Assembly: GCA_016215025.1 (NCBI GenBank)
Contig: JACRMI010000131.1
Location: 62,001 to 126,000 of the forward strand
From: Chloroflexota bacterium
GTDB taxonomy: Bacteria; Chloroflexota; Anaerolineae; UBA4142
DNA: 64,000 nt
Direction: 5' to 3'
Below the pieces are notes generated by a model. The model was not told the DNA's origin, made no database searches, and was given only the letters and a program-made list of their open reading frames with translations. The position numbers and the translations under genes are program-made. Shown one piece after another: positions 36,530 to 44,317 of the stretch. Each line of letters opens with the position of its first letter. The stretch's first letter is position 1.

Positions 36530-37821
36530 CATTCTCGTTCAAATCGACTCACGCTTTCGATGTGATATGACTGCGGAAACATGTCAACCGGCTGTACTTG
36601 TACTAAGCGATAACCCCCGTCGATGAGTTTGCGTGCGTCGCGCGCGAGCGTGGCTGGATCGCACGAAACGTATACAATCGTACGCGGCGCTTGGGCAATC
36701 ATTGCATCGAGCGCAGGCGGTGCGATGCCAGCACGTGGCGGATCGACCACAACCAGATCGATCCTGAGCTTGTCGAAGGATGGTTTGAGTTTAGGTAACA
36801 CGTCCTCAACTTTGCCGCGATAGAATTCGACGTTTTCCAACTCAACCGCGTTTGCTCGCGCATCGTCCACTGCAAACGGATTCTCTTCGATTTCGATCAC
36901 ACGTGCCACCCGCGAGGACAGCGTCAAGCCAAACGTGCCCACGCCGCCGAACGCATCCAGCAGCACATCGCTTGCGCGCGGCGCAAGGTATTGCTCGACC
37001 AACTCGATGAGCTTTTCCGCCATACGCATGTTGACCTGAAAGAACGATTGCGGCGAAACGCGGAACGTGCGCCCGTGCAATTGTTCGTGCAACGCATCTT
37101 TACCAACCAACGAAATCGCTTCGCCGTCCGGCGATTGATAGACAATCGATACCGGCTCATCGACGGAAATCTCTGGCGGCTCGTTATCGCGCCCTTCGAG
37201 AATCAACAGCTTTTGTCCGGTGGCGATTCCCGCGCGCAAGGTTACGCCCGCGAAATCCGAGCCTCCCAATTCAAGCGAGCGAAACATTTCGTCGATTGGC
37301 TTTTCGATGATGTGACATTCGTTGATCTTGACCAAGCGATGCGACTCGAACGCTTGAAAGCACAAGTGTCCCTCGTCGTCGAGTTGAAATTGCACATTGT
37401 TGCGATAGTACCACGGATCGGCCATGCCGATCATGTCGCGCACCGGCGCGTCCGCGATCTTGCCGATGCGCGCAAACTGCTCGCGTACAATATCGGTCTT
37501 GAATTTCAATTGCGCATCGTACGCAATATGTTGCCATTGGCAACCACCACAACCCTCACCCCCACCCGCTCCCTGGAAGGGAGAGGGTGTAAAGTGCGGG
37601 CAACGCGGCGTCACGCGCGACGGCGATGACGTCACCACCTCGACCAAACGCGCGCGCGCGTAATTCTTTTTCTGCTCGACGATTTCGACGACGACCTCTT
37701 CACCGGCAATCGCGTACGAAACAAAGATGACTCGACCGCTCTCATCGCGCCCCATCGCCTCGCCGCCCTGCGTCATCGAAGTTAACTGGAGATTTGAGAT
37801 TTGAGATTTGGAATTGCTCAT
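36529..37821 (-). CDS. rlmD: 23S rRNA (uracil-C5)-methyltransferase, RlmD/RumA family, with expanded Fe-S motif
   Basis: A 430-residue TrmA/RlmD-type enzyme making 5-methyluridine in 23S rRNA. It has an N-terminal TRAM domain (MTQGGEAMGRDESGRVIFVS), an Fe-S region, a SAM-binding domain (LLDAFGGVGTFGLTL) and the catalytic VVVDPPRAGIAPP and VYVSCDPATLARD (Cys nucleophile). In RumA the first cluster cysteines are CX5CX2C. Here C74 is separated from C91/C94 by 16 residues because TPSPFQGAGGGEG, the translation of a dispersed repeat, is inserted. The extreme N-terminus SNSKSQISNLQLTS is also repeat-like and the gene may start later. RlmD is the best guess; RlmCD is possible. Confidence 0.88.
   Translation of the reverse strand: MSNSKSQISNLQLTSMTQGGEAMGRDESGRVIFVSYAIAGEEVVVEIVEQKKNYARARLVEVVTSSPSRVTPRCPHFTPSPFQGAGGGEGCGGCQWQHIAYDAQLKFKTDIVREQFARIGKIADAPVRDMIGMADPWYYRNNVQFQLDDEGHLCFQAFESHRLVKINECHIIEKPIDEMFRSLELGGSDFAGVTLRAGIATGQKLLILEGRDNEPPEISVDEPVSIVYQSPDGEAISLVGKDALHEQLHGRTFRVSPQSFFQVNMRMAEKLIELVEQYLAPRASDVLLDAFGGVGTFGLTLSSRVARVIEIEENPFAVDDARANAVELENVEFYRGKVEDVLPKLKPSFDKLRIDLVVVDPPRAGIAPPALDAMIAQAPRTIVYVSCDPATLARDARKLIDGGYRLVQVQPVDMFPQSYHIESVSRFERE
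37552..37590. repeat. In-frame repeat inside the RlmD Fe-S motif
   Basis: A purine/pyrimidine-biased partial palindrome (CACCCCCACCCGCTCCC and GGAAGGGAGAGGGTG) of the widespread CCCTCACCCC/GGGAGAGGG class. It encodes TPSPFQGAGGGEG between cluster cysteines. Confidence 0.7.
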
Positions 37822-37875
37822 TACGTCTTACGCTTTACGTTTCACGCATCACATATCACTTTCACTTTTTACTTT
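37785..37875. repeat. Short tandem-repeat stretch between rlmD and serS
   Basis: Degenerate short repeats: AGATTTGAGATTTGAGATTT near 37790-37815, then TTACGTCTTACGCTTTACG and TTTTTACTTTTTACTTG up to the serS stop. It encodes the start of the rlmD-like frame but is probably mostly non-coding. No promoter was recognised. Confidence 0.6.
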
Positions 37876-39168
37876 TTACTTGATCACATCCATCTTCACG
37901 TACGGTTGTAACACATCCGGCACCACAATGCTGCCATCTTTTTGCTGATAATTTTCCATGATGGCAATCATCGTACGCGGCAACGCCAGCCCCGAACCGT
38001 TGAGTGTGTGAACAAATTCGGTTTTCGCACCGGCTTCGCGGCGGAAGCGAACATTCGCCCGCCGTGCTTGAAAATCGCCGACGTTCGAGCAGGACGAAAC
38101 TTCGAGCCACTCTTTTTGCGCCGGAGCCCACATCTCCAAATCGTACGTCTTGCGCGCGCCAAAACCAATGTCGCCCGTGCAAAGAATTTTAACGCGATAT
38201 GGAATCTCCAGCAACTTGCAAATCTCTTCGGCGTTCTCGCGCAGCGTTTCCAATTCCGCTTGCGAATCTTCGGGCAAGCAGAATTTGTACATCTCAACCT
38301 TGTCGAATTGAAAGCCGCGTTTGATACCGCGCACATCCTTGCCCGCCGACATTGGTTCTTTGCGGAAGCATGGCGTATACGCGACATAGTTCAGAGGCAG
38401 TTTTTTCGCATCGAGGATTTCGTCGGCATGCAAGCTCGTCAGCGGCACTTCGGCGGTCGGGACCATCCACGCGTCGCGTTCGATATCGTGATATAAATTG
38501 TCGCGAAACTTGGGTAACTGTCCTGCTGCAAACACAACCTGCTCTTTGACCATGAACGGCAAATAATATTCGCGATAACCCTGCGCGAGATGCGTGTCGA
38601 GCATCCACTGAATCACCGCACGCTGCAATCGCGCGCCCGCACCGGTCAGCACGTAAAAACGCGAGCCAGCCAGCTTGATGCCGCGTTCAAAATCGATGAT
38701 GCCGAGTGCAGGTCCCAAATCCCAATGCGGCACCGGTTCAAAATCGAATTGGCGCGGCTCGCCGATAGTGCGCAGCACAACGTTCTCGCTGTCGTCTATG
38801 CCAAACGGCACATCGTCGTCGGGAATATTTGGCATAACGGCAACCAAATCGTTGAGGCGCGTGTCGGCAGCATTGACGATCTTGTCCAGCACATCGATGC
38901 GCGTGTTGATTTCACGCACCTGTGCTTTGCGCGCTTCACGTTCGGCTTCGTCCTTCACACCTGCACTTGCGTGCGGTGCAAGTGTCCGACCAATTTCTTT
39001 CGACGCGGTGTTACGTTGCGCCCGCAAGCCTTCCAGTTCCGCCAGCGACGTTCGGCGTTCCTCATCGACCGCCAGAATCGCATCGACGCGGGTGGGATCA
39101 TCGCCGCGTTTGCGGAGCATCTCACGCACGCGGTCGGGCTGTTCACGAATGAGTCGAAGATCAAACAT
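37876..39168 (-). CDS. serS: Seryl-tRNA synthetase
   Basis: A full-length 430-residue class II synthetase that charges tRNA-Ser. Residues 1-105 form the long antiparallel coiled-coil arm ([20 protein letters not shown], ending in [20 protein letters not shown]). The catalytic domain contains motif 2 ([20 protein letters not shown], then [13 protein letters not shown]) and motif 3 ([20 protein letters not shown]). It overlaps the preceding mug-like gene by 8 bp. Both genes are downstream of a T-box leader whose specifier triplet reads UCC, a serine codon, so expression is predicted to rise when uncharged tRNA-Ser accumulates. Confidence 0.97.
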   Translation of the reverse strand: MFDLRLIREQPDRVREMLRKRGDDPTRVDAILAVDEERRTSLAELEGLRAQRNTASKEIGRTLAPHASAGVKDEAEREARKAQVREINTRIDVLDKIVNAADTRLNDLVAVMPNIPDDDVPFGIDDSENVVLRTIGEPRQFDFEPVPHWDLGPALGIIDFERGIKLAGSRFYVLTGAGARLQRAVIQWMLDTHLAQGYREYYLPFMVKEQVVFAAGQLPKFRDNLYHDIERDAWMVPTAEVPLTSLHADEILDAKKLPLNYVAYTPCFRKEPMSAGKDVRGIKRGFQFDKVEMYKFCLPEDSQAELETLRENAEEICKLLEIPYRVKILCTGDIGFGARKTYDLEMWAPAQKEWLEVSSCSNVGDFQARRANVRFRREAGAKTEFVHTLNGSGLALPRTMIAIMENYQQKDGSIVVPDVLQPYVKMDVIK

Positions 39169-39691
39169 GGCGTTCTCCTTTCAATTGATCGCGCAGAATT
39201 TTTAATTGCTTGAACCAATCATTGATATTTTTTCGATAACGAGCATTGAGCGGACTGGTCGATGGTACGATAAACAAATACGATTGTTTCCACCGCGCAG
39301 GCTGCAATCCCAACACCGCCGTTCGATCAAACGCTTGGCGATAGCCATACAAACCGACAAAGCAAATGATCAGCGGCGAAAATTTCTCCAATTTCCTTTT
39401 CAGCTCTTCGCCACCCGCGACGAACTCGCGATCGGCGAGCAAGTTCGCGCGCGCTGACGGACGCTTGGCAATGTCGGTCAATCCAAAACCGAGTTGCGGT
39501 AAACGATGATCGTCCTGCGGTGTCAATTCTTCGGACAGCAAACCCGATTGTTTGAGCGCGGTCCAAAAGCCATTTTGCTTGCGTGCGAAATAGTGTCCAA
39601 CGCGCGCCGAGTATTCGCCAGGGTTGATACCGACGAACACAATATCCAAATTTGGCGCAAGATAATCGGGTAAGGTTTTAAATGATTGCAT
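39161..39691 (-). CDS. mug: G/U mismatch-specific DNA glycosylase (Mug/TDG family)
   Basis: A 176-residue DNA glycosylase from ATG 39691 ([13 protein letters not shown]). [19 protein letters not shown] is the Mug/TDG motif A (GINPG; the Asn activates water). [20 protein letters not shown] is typical of the family, and the later [15 protein letters not shown] carries motif B (S-T-S-P). It removes uracil or ethenocytosine opposite guanine. The open frame extends to a GTG at 39742, but that stretch contains two palindromes and is unlike the family. The gene ends inside serS, so the pair is translated together from the T-box transcript. Confidence 0.92.
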   Translation of the reverse strand: MQSFKTLPDYLAPNLDIVFVGINPGEYSARVGHYFARKQNGFWTALKQSGLLSEELTPQDDHRLPQLGFGLTDIAKRPSARANLLADREFVAGGEELKRKLEKFSPLIICFVGLYGYRQAFDRTAVLGLQPARWKQSYLFIVPSTSPLNARYRKNINDWFKQLKILRDQLKGERHV

Positions 39692-39702
39692 TTCTTTATA
39701 TG

Positions 39703-39765
39703 GCGCGGACAGCTTGTCCGCGCTTGTTCGCGAGCGCGGCACCTTTGGTGCCGAAGCCGCTCGCG
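39703..39765. repeat. Two palindromes before the mug start
   Basis: GCGCGGACA-GCT-TGTCCGCGC (39703-39723) and a longer imperfect stem, CGCGAGCG with CGCTCGCG enclosing GGCACC-TTT-GGTGCC (39729-39765). They sit between the T-box terminator and the mug start and could form leader hairpins. Confidence 0.75.
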
Positions 39766-39770
39766 CAACA

Positions 39771-40168
39771 AAACAAAAATCCTCTCATCCCAAAGGGCGA
39801 GAGGATTCGCGGTGCCACCTTCATTTAGTCACCAGTCTGGTAGTCGCCTAGTCTCGTGGTCAAAATCTGACAACCTGACTATTCGACTAATTGACTATTC
39901 GACTGCTCTGCGCAATAACGGTGCGGAGCCGGCGGGACTTGTGTCATTCTGAGGAGCGGTTGCGCCATCGTTGATGGCGATGCGACGAAGAATCTTGCCA
40001 ATCGGAATAGAGAGATTCTTCGCTCCGCTCAGAATGACATTTGCGTTCGCAACTCGGGAGTGGATTTCCGCGCGTCTCGTCATCGCCTTGCACCCGTTGA
40101 ATTGGCGACTCTCTGAGATCGAAACGCCGCGTACTTGTCTCCGTCCATGTTTTTATCGTTTCAGTTGC
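39771..40168 (-). promoter_or_regulatory. T-box riboswitch (serine-specific) of the mug-serS operon
   Basis: Read on the minus strand, stem I runs from GCAACT (40168-40163) to AGTTGC (40054-40049). It contains AGTA near 40131, the AGAGAG bulge (40114-40109) and the apical GGGTGCAAGG (40095-40086). The specifier region GAAATCCACTCCCGAGT holds the triplet TCC (40064-40062), a serine codon. The antiterminator T-box sequence AAGGTGGCACCGCG is at 39821-39808. The terminator stem (39807-39799 with 39786-39778) ends in a T-rich tract to 39771. An inserted palindromic repeat (39942-40039) and GACTATTCGACT tandem units expand the linker between stem I and the T-box sequence to about 230 bases. Confidence 0.88.
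39942..40039. repeat. 98-bp palindromic repeat inserted in the T-box leader
   Basis: Perfect 12-bp terminal inverted repeats, TGTCATTCTGAG (39942-39953) and CTCAGAATGACA (40028-40039). An internal AAGAATCT...AGATTCTT pair is also present. It belongs to the same family as the element at 34158-34266 by its TGTCATT ends and CGCTCCGCTC core. Confidence 0.85.
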
Positions 40169-40172
40169 CGCG

Positions 40173-40201
40173 ATTCTAGCATGAATGAATATGGGTGTCA
40201 A
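40173..40201 (-). promoter_or_regulatory. Promoter of the T-box/mug/serS operon
   Basis: Minus strand TTGACA (40201-40196), a 17-base spacer and TAGAAT (40178-40173), just upstream of T-box stem I. Near-consensus spacing and boxes. Confidence 0.75.
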
Positions 40202-40206
40202 GCGCG

Positions 40207-40234
40207 TTGACAGTCTTTTTGACTGTGATATAAT
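40207..40234 (+). promoter_or_regulatory. Consensus promoter for the SCP2 gene
   Basis: TTGACA (40207-40212), a 16-base spacer and TATAAT (40229-40234), both perfect consensus. It is back-to-back with the serS promoter; the two -35 boxes are five bases apart. Confidence 0.8.
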
Positions 40235-40287
40235 CGAAATTGGAATATACAGCGAAATCACGCCGATTCATCACAGGAGATGACACA

Positions 40288-40701
40288 ATGTCGAAGATTA
40301 AATTCGGTTCACCAGAGTGGGTCAAGGCGCTGGAAAATGAATTGAACACGAGTCAAGCGTATGAAGACGCCGCCAAGACCTGGGAAGGCGATTTTTATTT
40401 TGTCGTCGATCCAGAAGGCGCGGTGACCCAGCCCATTTATCTCTACATGGACTTGTGGCACGGCAAATGTCGCGAATCGTTTGTTGTCGCCGACAAGAGC
40501 GCCAAGACGCCGGCGTTCGTGATGTCCGGTCAGTACAGTAAATGGAAAAAAGTCGTGATGGCGCAACTCGATCCGATTCAGGCGCTGATGACAGGTCAAC
40601 TGAAACTCAAAGGTAACATGGTCATGGTGATGAAAAATGTCAAAGCAGCGCAAGAAATCGTCCGAGCATGCACCCGCATTGACACAGAGTTTGAAATGTG
40701 A
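40288..40701 (+). CDS. SCP2 sterol/lipid-carrier domain protein
   Basis: A 137-residue protein from ATG 40288, preceded by AGGAGAT; the open frame extends 16 codons further upstream but lacks a ribosome binding site there. GDFYFVVDPEGAVTQPIYLY and the C-terminal VMAQLDPIQALMTGQLKLKG match the SCP-2 fold, where the QALMTGKLKxxG segment closes a hydrophobic cavity. Such bacterial proteins bind acyl lipids and are often near acyl-CoA or aldehyde metabolism genes, as here. The ligand is unknown. A perfect-consensus promoter drives it. Confidence 0.88.
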   Translation: MSKIKFGSPEWVKALENELNTSQAYEDAAKTWEGDFYFVVDPEGAVTQPIYLYMDLWHGKCRESFVVADKSAKTPAFVMSGQYSKWKKVVMAQLDPIQALMTGQLKLKGNMVMVMKNVKAAQEIVRACTRIDTEFEM

Positions 40702-40710
40702 GATTGCGTA

Positions 40711-40747
40711 TGGCAGATAGCAAATGGCGAATGGATGCTATCTGCCA
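40711..40747. repeat. Perfect inverted repeat after the SCP2 gene
   Basis: TGGCAGATAGCA (40711-40722) pairs with TGCTATCTGCCA (40736-40747) around a 13-base loop. No T tract follows, so it is a hairpin or repeat remnant rather than a clear terminator. Confidence 0.7.
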
Positions 40748-40780
40748 TTTGCTGTCTGCTAATCGCCTTTAGAGGTCGCC

Positions 40781-41944
40781 ATGTGGTTTTTTAGCAGTCC
40801 TCAAATTGTCTTCGGCGAAGGTGCACTGTCGTACCTCGCGCAGATTCACGGCAAACGCGCGTACATCATCACCGACGAAATGATGAGCAAGTTCGGCTTT
40901 GTCGATTTGGTCAAAGCGCAGCTCGCCGAAGCAAATATCGAAACACGGATATTCGCCGAAGTTGAACCGGAACCTTGCCTCGATACGGTCCGTCGTGGCG
41001 CGCAATTGCTGTGCGATTATGGACCCGATTGGATCGTCGGTCTCGGCGGCGGCTCTGCGATGGATGCTGCCAAAGCGATGTGGGCGCTGTACGAGCGTCC
41101 TGATTTGCCGCCTGATGGAATCAATCCGCTCGAATATCTTGGGCTGGGGAAAAAAGCAAAACTGATTACGATCTCCACCACGAGCGGCACCGGCTCCGAA
41201 GTAACCTGGTTCACCGTTCTCTCCGACACAAACGAAAAACGCAAACTCGGTCTTGGCTCGCGCGAAACGCTCGCGACTATCGCCATCGTCGATCCGGTCT
41301 TTGCGCTGAAAATGCCGCCGCGTCTCACCGCCGATACCGGGCTTGATGCGCTCACTCATGCCATCGAAGGTTACACCGGAACCTGGCACAATGATTTTGC
41401 CGATAGTGTGTCGCTCAAAGCAATCGACCTCGTTTTCAAATATCTTCCCAAAGCGTACGCCGACGGCAATGACACCGAAGCACGCGAAAAGATGCACAAC
41501 GCAGCCGCGCTCGCCGGGCTAGGCTTTGGCAACTCGATGGCGGCACTCGCGCACGCGATGGGGCATTCGTTGGGCGCAGTGTTCCACGTTCCGCATGGTC
41601 GCGCCGTCAGTTTGTTTCTCCCCTACACAATGGAATTCGCCGCGAACGCAGGCAACTATCGCTACGCCGACATCGCGCGCTTTATCGGGCTGAACGGCGA
41701 TGATGACAAGCAATTGTCGTACGCGTTGATTGCAGCCGTACGCGCGCTAGCGAAAAATCTTGATTCGAACGCAAACATCCAATCGTTGGGGATCACGCGC
41801 AATGAATTTTCAAAATCGATGGAGCATCTTCTCTTCAACGCCGAGAACGACAACCAAATTGTGCCAAGCTCACGCCAGCCTGATCGCGCCGAGTTGGAAA
41901 AATTGTTCTGGTACGCGTACGAAGGTCGGTCGATTGATTTTTAG
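40781..41944 (+). CDS. Iron-containing alcohol dehydrogenase
   Basis: A 387-residue group III (Fe-ADH) dehydrogenase that interconverts alcohols and aldehydes with NAD(P). GGGSAMDAAK (89-98) is the NAD-binding loop and ISTTSGTGSEVT (131-142) the family signature. Metal ligands are D189 and H193 (GLDALTHAIEG) with histidines in HAMGHSLG (258-265) and PHG (271-273). The length matches the family. It starts the operon that continues with HicB, HicA and aldehyde:ferredoxin oxidoreductase, suggesting a route between alcohol, aldehyde and acid. Confidence 0.95.
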   Translation: MWFFSSPQIVFGEGALSYLAQIHGKRAYIITDEMMSKFGFVDLVKAQLAEANIETRIFAEVEPEPCLDTVRRGAQLLCDYGPDWIVGLGGGSAMDAAKAMWALYERPDLPPDGINPLEYLGLGKKAKLITISTTSGTGSEVTWFTVLSDTNEKRKLGLGSRETLATIAIVDPVFALKMPPRLTADTGLDALTHAIEGYTGTWHNDFADSVSLKAIDLVFKYLPKAYADGNDTEAREKMHNAAALAGLGFGNSMAALAHAMGHSLGAVFHVPHGRAVSLFLPYTMEFAANAGNYRYADIARFIGLNGDDDKQLSYALIAAVRALAKNLDSNANIQSLGITRNEFSKSMEHLLFNAENDNQIVPSSRQPDRAELEKLFWYAYEGRSIDF

Positions 41945-41959
41945 CAAGGAGCGATAAAC

Positions 41960-42250
41960 GTGAGATCGATTGTATTGAATTTGATCGTCGAAAAAACAGA
42001 GACAGGCGAATACTGGGGTTACAGTCCTGATCTGCCGGGCTTGCATGTTCTCGGCGAAACGCCGGCCGAAGTCGTAAATCTCGCGCCGGGTGTCGCGCAT
42101 ACACTCTTGCAAGTTCGCCGCGAAAAGAAACTCAAGACGCCTGGCAAGTTCGCACACTTTGACGGCTCACAAACCATCACGATTCAACAAGGAACACCGG
42201 CTCATGCGTTATCGCGAACTCATCAAAAGATTGCGCGAACTCGGGTGTGA
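41960..42250 (+). CDS. hicB: HicB-like antitoxin
   Basis: A 96-residue protein whose GEYWGYSPDLPGLHVLGETP matches the HicB/DUF1902 partial RNase H-like fold that neutralises HicA. There is no clear C-terminal DNA-binding domain; the tail (HALSRTHQKIARTRV) is encoded in the 47-bp overlap with the toxin gene. The order is antitoxin then toxin, the reverse of many hicAB loci. It lies 16 bp after the alcohol dehydrogenase gene with AAGGAGCG before the start. Confidence 0.82.
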   Translation: MRSIVLNLIVEKTETGEYWGYSPDLPGLHVLGETPAEVVNLAPGVAHTLLQVRREKKLKTPGKFAHFDGSQTITIQQGTPAHALSRTHQKIARTRV

Positions 42251-42428
42251 GTACTTGCGTGATGCGCCTGGCTCGCATGAAGTTTGGTGGAATCCGATAA
42301 CGGGCGACACCACAACTATTGCGCACCATAAGGGAAAAGAAATACCCACAGGTACATTTCACTCGATTCTACGCGACTTGGGAATCTCTTATCAGGATTT
42401 TCAAAGGCGTGGGAGAAAGAAATCATGA
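42204..42428 (+). CDS. hicA: HicA-like mRNA interferase toxin
   Basis: A 74-residue protein starting at ATG 42204 with AAGGAAC upstream. MRYRELIKRLRELGCEYLRD, then the GSHEVWW loop with the catalytic His, then HHKGKEIPTGTFHSILRDLG, make a dsRBD-like HicA fold that cleaves mRNA. The frame is open further upstream, but those codons lie inside hicB. Its stop codon overlaps the start of the aldehyde oxidoreductase gene by 4 bp (ATGA), placing a toxin within a metabolic operon. Confidence 0.85.
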   Translation: MRYRELIKRLRELGCEYLRDAPGSHEVWWNPITGDTTTIAHHKGKEIPTGTFHSILRDLGISYQDFQRRGRKKS

Positions 42429-44278
42429 ACTCGTACGCTGGCAAACTTCTCATCGTCAACTTGTCCACCGGCAAAATCCACGACGAACCGCTTAATGAAA
42501 CCTACGCCGCGCAGTATATCGGCGGCGCGGGGCTGGCAGCACGCTATCTGTACGATCAAATCGCTACGAACACCGATCCACTTGGCGAAGACAATCCGCT
42601 GATTTTCATGTCCGGTCCGCTGGGCGCAACCGCCGCGCCAAGCTGTGGTCGCTACGTCGTCGTCGCGCGGTCCCCACAGACTGGAATGTACGGCGAAGCG
42701 AACGGCGGAAACTTTTTCGGTCCCGATTTGAAACTAGCGGGCTACGACGGCATCATCGTGCGCGGCAAATCGCCGACACCGGTCTATTTGCTGATTCGAA
42801 ATGGGCAAATCGAACTGCGCGATGCGACGCACTTGCGTGGCAAAACGACGTTCGACACAGGCGATGCTATTCGCGCTGAGTTGAACGATCAAAAGGTCAC
42901 CGTTGCCGCCATCGGTCCCGCCGGCGAAAACCTCGTCAAGTACGCGCTTATCCTGGCGACTAACCCGCGAGGCAAAAAAGGCATCGCCGGTCGATGCGGC
43001 ATGGGCGCGGTGATGGGATCGAAAAATCTCAAAGCGATTGCAGTGCGCGCTGGCAACACCAAGATCGCGCTGCACGATACGGCTGCCTTCAACGCGGCTC
43101 TGCGCCCTGCGATTGAAATGCTCCCCGACGATATGGCAACCCAGATTTGGCGCTCGGTCGGCACAGCAGGCACCATGGATTTCCTATCGCTGCTGGGCGA
43201 TGTGCCAACCAAGTACTGGACGCAAGGCACGTTCGACGTTGAAAAGATCAGCGGCAACAAACTCGCCGAAACTATTTTGACCGGACACGCGACGTGTCAT
43301 TCCTGCATGGTAGCCTGTGGGCGCAAGGTTGCGCGCGCGGCCGGCCATGATTTGCCGCATAGTGAAGGTCCCGAATACGAAACGCTTGCCGCGTTTGGCT
43401 CACTCTTGCTCAATGACGATCTCGAAATGCTGACGTACATCGGCTCGCAGTGTGATGCGCTCGGCATCGATTCGATCAGCGCCGGTTCGACGATTGCGTT
43501 TGCAACCTTTTTGCAACAAGAAGGATTCGTGCCTGGGTCCACTTTCGATGGAACTGCTTTACAGTGGAACCATCCTCAGCAAACTCTGCAACTCGTCGCA
43601 ATGATCGCGCGGCGTGAAGGTATTGGCGACACCCTCGCCGAAGGGTCGAAATTACTCGGCGCACGCTATGGCGTAGAAGGACTCGCCGTGCAAGTCAATG
43701 GCATGGAAGTGCCCATGCACGATCCGCGCGCTGAAGTTGGAATGGCGGTCGTGTATGCGACCTCGCCGATTGGCGCAAGCCATAATCAGTCCGAATATTT
43801 TCTCGTCGATACGTCCGGAAAACCGGTGGAGGATTTGAACATCGTCACGATGGATCGTTTTGAATCGCAAGGGAAAGCAGGCAACCTGGCACGGCACCAG
43901 GATTTCCGGGCGGTGACGTCCTCGCTCGTGCAATGCATCTTCCCGAATCCACCGGTCAAAAACATGATCGATATGCTTGCAGCGGCGACAGGGTACAACA
44001 TCACGCTCGATAATGTGCTGTCGTACGGTGAACGTAGTTGGAATTTAAAGCGGGCTTTGAATATCAAACTAGGGTATAATGCGCGAGCGAACGAAAAACA
44101 ACCAGAGCTATTGTTGCATGCCTTAGCGGACGGCGGCACAGAGGGTCACGTCGCCGAACTGGAACCGATGCTGCGCGAATATTACGCCTATCGTGATTGG
44201 GATTGGGACACGGGCAAGCCGCGCCGCGAAAAATTGCTTGCCTTGGGAATGTCTGAAATCGCGAATGATTTGTGGTAG
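42425..44278 (+). CDS. aor: Aldehyde:ferredoxin oxidoreductase (tungsten-containing)
   Basis: The 617-residue protein matches AOR, which oxidises aldehydes to acids with ferredoxin. The N-terminal domain is MNSYAGKLLIVNLSTGKIHD, and SCGRYVVVARSPQTGMYGEA with GGNFFGPDLKLAGYDGIIVR binds the tungstopterin. CHSCMVAC (about residues 290-297) gives the CX2CX3C cysteines of the 4Fe-4S cluster, and the Cys in SSLVQCIFPN (about 503) is the probable fourth ligand. GGGAGAAAG precedes ATG 42425. An SseB-like gene follows 39 bp later. The organism is inferred to use tungsten and ferredoxin. Confidence 0.95.
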   Translation: MNSYAGKLLIVNLSTGKIHDEPLNETYAAQYIGGAGLAARYLYDQIATNTDPLGEDNPLIFMSGPLGATAAPSCGRYVVVARSPQTGMYGEANGGNFFGPDLKLAGYDGIIVRGKSPTPVYLLIRNGQIELRDATHLRGKTTFDTGDAIRAELNDQKVTVAAIGPAGENLVKYALILATNPRGKKGIAGRCGMGAVMGSKNLKAIAVRAGNTKIALHDTAAFNAALRPAIEMLPDDMATQIWRSVGTAGTMDFLSLLGDVPTKYWTQGTFDVEKISGNKLAETILTGHATCHSCMVACGRKVARAAGHDLPHSEGPEYETLAAFGSLLLNDDLEMLTYIGSQCDALGIDSISAGSTIAFATFLQQEGFVPGSTFDGTALQWNHPQQTLQLVAMIARREGIGDTLAEGSKLLGARYGVEGLAVQVNGMEVPMHDPRAEVGMAVVYATSPIGASHNQSEYFLVDTSGKPVEDLNIVTMDRFESQGKAGNLARHQDFRAVTSSLVQCIFPNPPVKNMIDMLAAATGYNITLDNVLSYGERSWNLKRALNIKLGYNARANEKQPELLLHALADGGTEGHVAELEPMLREYYAYRDWDWDTGKPRREKLLALGMSEIANDLW

Positions 44279-44317
44279 AGCAAACGCTTCGCGCAATTTG
44301 CTCAACAGGAGATAAAC

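Noticed and set aside
36991-37629. Plus-strand frame of 212 codons antisense to rlmD
   Set aside because: No domain, and the minus strand encodes a complete methyltransferase.
39692-39742. GTG start for mug at 39742
   Set aside because: Would encode two palindromes with no similarity to Mug proteins.
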